From Hymenolepis diminuta (Eukaryota > Platyhelminthes > Cestoda > Cyclophyllidea > Hymenolepididae): a stretch of 64,000 nucleotides of DNA. Made by a program: the position numbers and the translations under genes. Each line of letters opens with the position of its first letter. Position 1 is the first letter of the stretch. The stretch is from the NCBI GenBank assembly GCA_900708905.1, contig CAADRB010000044.1:450111-514110 (forward strand). The letters run 5' to 3'. The notes below the pieces were generated by a model, which saw nothing but the letters and a program-made list of their open reading frames with translations, did not search any database and was not told the DNA's origin. Shown piece by piece: positions 61,001-64,000 of this stretch.

Positions 61001-64000
61001 TGAATATTAATTTAATCTACTACTCAATCAAATCTGAACACTGAGCACTTAATGGACTATCTCACAAATGACAACCGATCGAATTTTGAGCTTAAACTTT
61101 TGAACTTAAGGAATCTTGGGGGAGATTCATTGCTTCAAACTTAAGAACATCAGATTTCGCGTAATCGAACTAAGCCATTGAGTACAAAACAGATAACCTT
61201 ATGAATCTAGAATTCAGAAGAAGTAAGCATTTCTACTTCCCAAATTTTCTTTTTATTCACCCCCCTGGTCGAACTATCGTAATTCCTTGTACTTCTAAGC
61301 TTCCCCATAACAAAATTGTGTTTATTTTGGATAGTAGCTGTATAAGCTAGTGAATTTCTGGATAGTAGAATGGTAAATGAACGAGGGTGCATATACTCAA
61401 GGAAATAAATTTAGGACACAAACGCTCACTGAATGAAAGCCTGCACTACAAATAATTGCATTCGCTAATACGCAGTACTTTGGCAAAAACAAACTACTTT
61501 AATAAACATTAGACGACTAATGGAATGACAAATCCTAGAAACACAAGCTCTTTCCCAAACTTTTGCTCTTTAATTTAGCAGCTTTCTCATAAAAAATGGT
61601 TTCAAATTTTGCTTTGGTAACAGGTAAAGAAAGCTCACACGAAGTCATTGCTATGGCAAATCAATCAAGACGCCAAGAAAGTCTGCGATCCGACTAATTT
61701 TTTTTGGCTAAAACAGCCAATAATGTTGAGATTCAAAGATTTTAATTGTATCGAATATTCCCAAAAAAAGCAGTTGATGGGATCAATGTTTAACGGTTCT
61801 GCCAAGGACTTCAAGTGGCCAATTTCCGGACTTTCAATAGCATAAATAGGAGGGTTGGTCAAATCTCTACATATTGGAATGTCATACGCAGTGTTGGCAT
61901 TAGAAGTAAAAATTCGAAATTACTCTATCCTTTCTCCGAATTACAATCTCATAACTATGCTCCCGCTAGTCCAAATAGTATAGTACATACTAGCTTTATA
62001 AATGAACCAATGTATTAGTATATCAAATAGGAACGTATTTAAAATTGGTACTACTTACGTCAACCTCGCCTTGATCAATAATATAGAAGTTGTCACCTTC
62101 ATCGCCTTGTTTGATGATTATATCACCTTTACTGCGATGAAGAGGAAACATTGCATCGAAGATATCACTACAGAGAGGAAAAAAAGGGCATTAAAACTCC
62201 GAACAGAAAATTGGTTCTCAAGTTCTAACAATGGTTATAAAACAAGCTACAATTTGAGAGAAAAACCCATTTTGAGAAAATGACCTATCTCAATGAGGAT
62301 TCCCAGGTGCTTCTCAACGCCCAGCACGAATAGGGGATGATTTCATAGAGCCTCTTTGATTGAAAAACGGACATTCTCCTATGCCTCAATGAATAGTCTT
62401 AACCATTGCGATAGCCTCCGATGAATTTCCATTTTGTGACATTTGGCTTGACAGACATTTCTTCAACATCAACACTCAATCGAAAACATTGATTAGACTT
62501 TTATTAATCTCTTTTTTATGCAACGCTTTTGCTATAAATTGTATTAAAGATAAAAGTTGAACAAAAAATCTTGTTTCTCCCATCCTAATCTACGTTTCTG
62601 ATTACAATGATGGCGCGTACCATTCTAGAGATCATATTCATGGAAACATTACTTCGTTCTTTTCCATTTTCAGTTACTTTTAACTCAGAAATTATAAGAA
62701 AACTCACATCTGATAAAAAATTACTTAAGAATGACAAAGTGCCATCGCCATTCTCATTTTCCTGCTCATGGCTGTAATAAGATACACTTGAAGGAAAGTG
62801 ACATAGCAAACCGTTCAATTAAATCAATTGTTCAATAAGCTCTGAATATCGTGGACATGAACTCACCGAGAAAACCGGAGATCAAATCATGATGCAGTTT
62901 TTAGAATATTTGGATAACGAAATGTGAATTACATCCATTGTACTATTTCACTTGTTCGTAAGTAAAACTTGTTGTGAGCAACAGTAGTAATACTAATAAC
63001 AGTTCGGAGTTTCAAGATGATCTTTCGATTAGTTACAATAATGGTTATAAGCAGAACACCATACGAAATAAGTACTACTGATCGACGAAACTCACCCCGA
63101 CTGATACAAGTGCATAAACAGTACTAAAACAGCCCTTTTACGAGTACATTTAAAAACCCACTGCTGCACAAGTGTGTTAACAGGGAAATTCTTTTTTATT
63201 GACCGTGAACCAGACGTAACTCAAATGCATCCCCTAAAGTTTGCTGTGACCATTCATTCTTATCAAGGGTACAAATTAGAACACAAACAATTAAATAAAG
63301 GAGATTATAGGGGGAGTAATAAATACATCTTGTTTATTTATACGCCTTTAACCTTAACAGACAATCGCAGATTTTGAAATATGGCTAACGATAAGACATT
63401 TACTGCAAATCAAGAACTTCTGAGACAACTAATGGCTCAGAAACACTACAGTAGATTTACTTGAAGTGATCCTGCTGTATACTAATTAGTAATCATTTCC
63501 TTAAGCTTTATACAAATTTTTTACCTCGCATTTTTGGCTTAACATCCCTTGCTCTTCCTTCTTATATATATAGCCCAACTTTCTGCAGCTTAATAAATGT
63601 AGAATGACGTCTACTTGTTATCCCTTAATACGAATATTCAAAGGCATTCTCAATTTTTTTTCTACCTCGTTTGGTTTTGAAACTAGTAGAACCTAAGAAT
63701 GGAAATATCTCAACAAGATTTCTTCACTCTACACCTTTTTCTATATACTTTTGACACAAAATTATGTAATGTTACTTTAAAGGCCTCGTTGAATGCCGAA
63801 ATGATCCATAACAGGTAAAAGGGAAGCAATTATAAAAGTCCATTTGGAAATATTTAGGAAGACCGCCCTTCCACCAAGCCATTTTGTACAGAATTTAAAA
63901 ATCGAGGAACAATTACCTTCTTTCGTTTTCATCCAAATGAGCAAACAAGACGTTACGAGCAATGGCTTTCGAGAGAGCTGTCATTGTTTTATAATCCTTT
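48913..64000 (-). CDS. PRKAR1: cAMP-dependent protein kinase type I regulatory subunit; 6 exons, 5' part beyond the window
   Basis: Exons on the minus strand: 63917-64000 (cut by the window edge), 62059-62167, 55906-56128, 54567-54688, 50831-50912 and 48913-49085. All are GT..AG and in phase, giving 263 residues to a TGA stop. The product binds cAMP and releases the PKA catalytic subunit in the cytosol. Domain A has the phosphate-binding cassette [16 protein letters not shown]. Domain B has [16 protein letters not shown]. In both, the Glu and Arg that hold cAMP are intact. The linker [18 protein letters not shown], the capping Trp in [14 protein letters not shown] and the tail YNSYISLSV identify type I rather than type II. 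The dimerisation/docking domain and the pseudosubstrate site are upstream of this window. The function assignment is secure; only the paralogue is open. Confidence 0.97.
49086..50830 (-). other. PKA-R intron (1.7 kb)
   Basis: Includes a C/T-rich island at 50180-50640 with a TATA-like TATATAAAGCC (about 50258) and AATAAACATTGG (about 50374), possibly an LTR remnant. The 147-codon plus-strand frame there is membrane-like by composition but unrecognised. Confidence 0.7.
50180..50640 (+). mobile_element. C/T-rich island with TATA and AATAAA; possible LTR remnant
   Basis: TATATAAAGCCTTTATACAC is followed about 115 bp later by TTCAATAAACATTGGCC in a pyrimidine-rich context that differs from the surrounding AT-rich intron. 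A TATAAATAGCC word heads the similar island at 58892. No terminal repeats or internal retroelement genes were found. Confidence 0.22.
50831..50912 (-). CDS. PRKAR1: PKA-R exon: domain B middle
   Basis: The acceptor is GTTTTGCAG, phase 0, and the donor is TTTG/GTATGT, phase 1. It encodes [20 protein letters not shown] and LGPSDYFG. The intron splits the glycine codon of the FGE motif, the start of the second phosphate-binding cassette. Confidence 0.96.
51250..51890 (+). pseudogene. Mariner transposase relic (frameshifted, in PKA-R intron)
   Basis: The plus strand carries broken but unmistakable mariner transposase pieces: [16 protein letters not shown] (about 51400), [38 protein letters not shown], then in another frame [12 protein letters not shown] (the third catalytic Asp context), then [17 protein letters not shown] and INKDHLIKA, ending MEAEGKYIE plus stop. 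In-frame stops and at least two frameshifts make it inactive. The N-terminal DNA-binding part and terminal repeats were not recognised. It differs from the element at 1203-2476, being older and from a distinguishable lineage by its C-terminal sequence. Confidence 0.85.
53700..53880 (+). repeat. Family B variant repeat
   Basis: Shares TCTCATGGCTGTAAGAAGAT, AACCAATCAAATTAATTGAT, ATTGTGGACAGGA and GAGATCAAACTGACGAAATT with the copy at 62755-62955, and more weakly with family B (CGTAGACA...ATCATGAAATTTGAATTTTGGA). Confidence 0.5.
54567..54688 (-). CDS. PRKAR1: PKA-R exon: start of cAMP domain B
   Basis: The acceptor is TTTATTTCAG, phase 1, and the donor is GAG/GTTTGC, phase 0. It encodes [20 protein letters not shown] and [14 protein letters not shown]. 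The Trp of KWERLTV is the known lid residue for the domain A cAMP in type I subunits. The donor GTTTGC is weaker than the others in the gene. Confidence 0.96.
55005..55090 (+). repeat. Repeat shared with 10675-10770
   Basis: GAGAAATTACGCAGCCAATC, CCAACAAAGGAG and CATCTTTGGGTGG, colinear with the sequence at 10675-10770, lie in a PKA-R intron. Confidence 0.55.
55906..56128 (-). CDS. PRKAR1: PKA-R exon: phosphate-binding cassette of domain A
   Basis: The acceptor is TTTTTCTTCTAG, phase 0, and the donor is CTAG/GTAAGT, phase 1. It encodes [20 protein letters not shown], then [28 protein letters not shown] and [16 protein letters not shown]. It is near-identical in pattern to type I subunits of other animals. 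Confidence 0.97.
56210..56350 (+). repeat. Family A SINE-like fragment (body)
   Basis: ATAGTGGCTCCAGGAAACC, TTCAAGATTAGTGTCGGAAA and ACGATTATCTAA follow the order of the family body (CAAGATGAGTGTTGG then AAAACG). The tRNA-like head is weak. Confidence 0.45.
57070..57210 (+). repeat. Family B variant repeat
   Basis: CAACCAGCCAACAAGCTCTG, GATATCAGACATTC and GGAGTCATTTATGAAATTTA match the variant at 62755-62955 in order. Confidence 0.4.
58600..59420 (+). mobile_element. Higher-GC, C-rich island with TATA box and GGTGACCC repeats; possible LTR/leader remnant
   Basis: The sequence shifts to C-rich, with GACTATAAATAGCCTCCC at about 58892. After it come three spaced copies of an imperfect unit, ACAAACTGGTGACCCTC, CAATCTGGTGGCCCGC and ACAAATTGGTGACCCAG (59085-59140). 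TGGTGACCC-type words are the usual primer-binding site start after the 5' LTR of many Ty3/gypsy elements, so a decayed LTR plus leader is plausible. No gag or pol was detected. Ends not defined. Confidence 0.3.
60150..60400 (-). repeat. SINE-like repeat (family A), well preserved
   Basis: The minus strand starts with AGCAGTCAAGGTACTCGTTT (A-box region) and AGAGATCATGGGTTCGATGC (near-consensus B box). It runs through GACAGAATTGAAATTTCTTG and CTACTTCCCTATCCCAGATG to CGTTTTCCTAATTGGCCTTG. Colinear with the copies at 3012-3262 and 12415-12625. Confidence 0.7.
60740..60910 (-). repeat. SINE-like repeat (family A variant) with canonical A box
   Basis: The minus strand reads AGTAGCCAAGTGGTCAGCGT, which contains the RNA polymerase III A-box pattern TRGCnnAGTGG exactly. 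It is followed by GTCGATTCAGAGGTGGTGGG (decayed B box) and a body ending CACTTAAGATGAGTGT. Confidence 0.62.
62059..62167 (-). CDS. PRKAR1: PKA-R exon: cAMP domain A, beta-strands
   Basis: The acceptor is CTCTCTGTAG, phase 2, and the donor is GAC/GTAAGT, phase 0. It encodes [20 protein letters not shown] and [17 protein letters not shown], the conserved first half of the cyclic-nucleotide fold. Confidence 0.96.
62285..62440 (-). repeat. Family A SINE-like copy without head
   Basis: GAATAGGGGATGATTTCATA, GAGCCTCTTTGATTGAAAAA, GACATTCTCCTATGCC and AGTCTTAACCATTGCG are colinear with the body of the copy at 60150-60400. Confidence 0.5.
62755..62955 (+). repeat. Family B variant repeat
   Basis: Contains GCTCATGGCTGTAATAAGAT, AATAAGCTCTGAATATCGTG, GACATGAACTCACCGAG and GAGATCAAATCATGATGCAG, shared in order with 53700-53880 and partly with family B. 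Confidence 0.5.
63917..64000 (-). CDS. PRKAR1: PKA-R exon (partial): start of cAMP domain A helices
   Basis: Encodes [20 protein letters not shown] followed by HLDENER, the N3A helix region before domain A. The donor is AAG/GTAATT, phase 2. The exon continues to the right of the window. Confidence 0.95.

Larger units (their letters stand above)
56129..62058 (-). other. PKA-R intron (5.9 kb)
   Basis: Holds family A SINE-like copies (56210-56350, 60150-60400, 60740-60910), a family B variant (57070-57210) and a higher-GC island with a TATA motif and GGTGACCC repeats (58600-59420). No exon was recognised. Confidence 0.75.
62168..63916 (-). other. PKA-R intron (1.75 kb)
   Basis: Contains a family A SINE-like copy (62285-62440) and a family B variant (62755-62955). 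No other feature was seen. Confidence 0.8.

Overview
This is an AT-rich, intron-rich eukaryotic window with no bacterial features. Only a very small part of it is coding. I could assemble two split genes by matching reading frame, GT..AG splice sites and intron phase, and both lie on the minus strand. The organism is probably an invertebrate. A flatworm, possibly a tapeworm with a large repeat-rich genome, is my best guess from the base composition, long introns, tRNA-derived SINE-like repeats and mariner elements. The window alone does not prove this.

Right part (48913-64000): the 3' six coding exons of a type I regulatory subunit of cAMP-dependent protein kinase (PRKAR1-like). Both cyclic-nucleotide-binding domains and the stop codon are present. 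The N-terminal dimerisation/docking and inhibitor regions lie beyond position 64000.

Left and central part (3529-45527): the first eight coding exons (about 635 codons) of a large receptor spread over 42 kb. It has a signal peptide, then an extracellular domain that looks like a bacterial OpuAC-type quaternary-amine (glycine-betaine) substrate-binding protein. This runs directly into a class C GPCR (GABA-B-like) Venus-flytrap ligand-binding domain. The seven-transmembrane part is not in the window and should lie to the left of position 1. Two stacked periplasmic-binding-protein folds in one animal receptor are the most interesting thing here.

The rest is intron and intergenic DNA filled with decayed mobile elements. 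These are a mariner element whose centre is an assembly gap (1203-2476), a frameshifted mariner relic (51250-51890), at least a dozen copies of a tRNA-headed SINE-like family, a second dispersed family of about 250 bp, local segmental duplications, and three higher-GC islands with TATA motifs that may be LTR remnants. GABA-B-type receptors generally signal through Gi and lower cAMP, and PKA-R is the cAMP sensor, but I see no reason to treat the two genes as a functional cluster.
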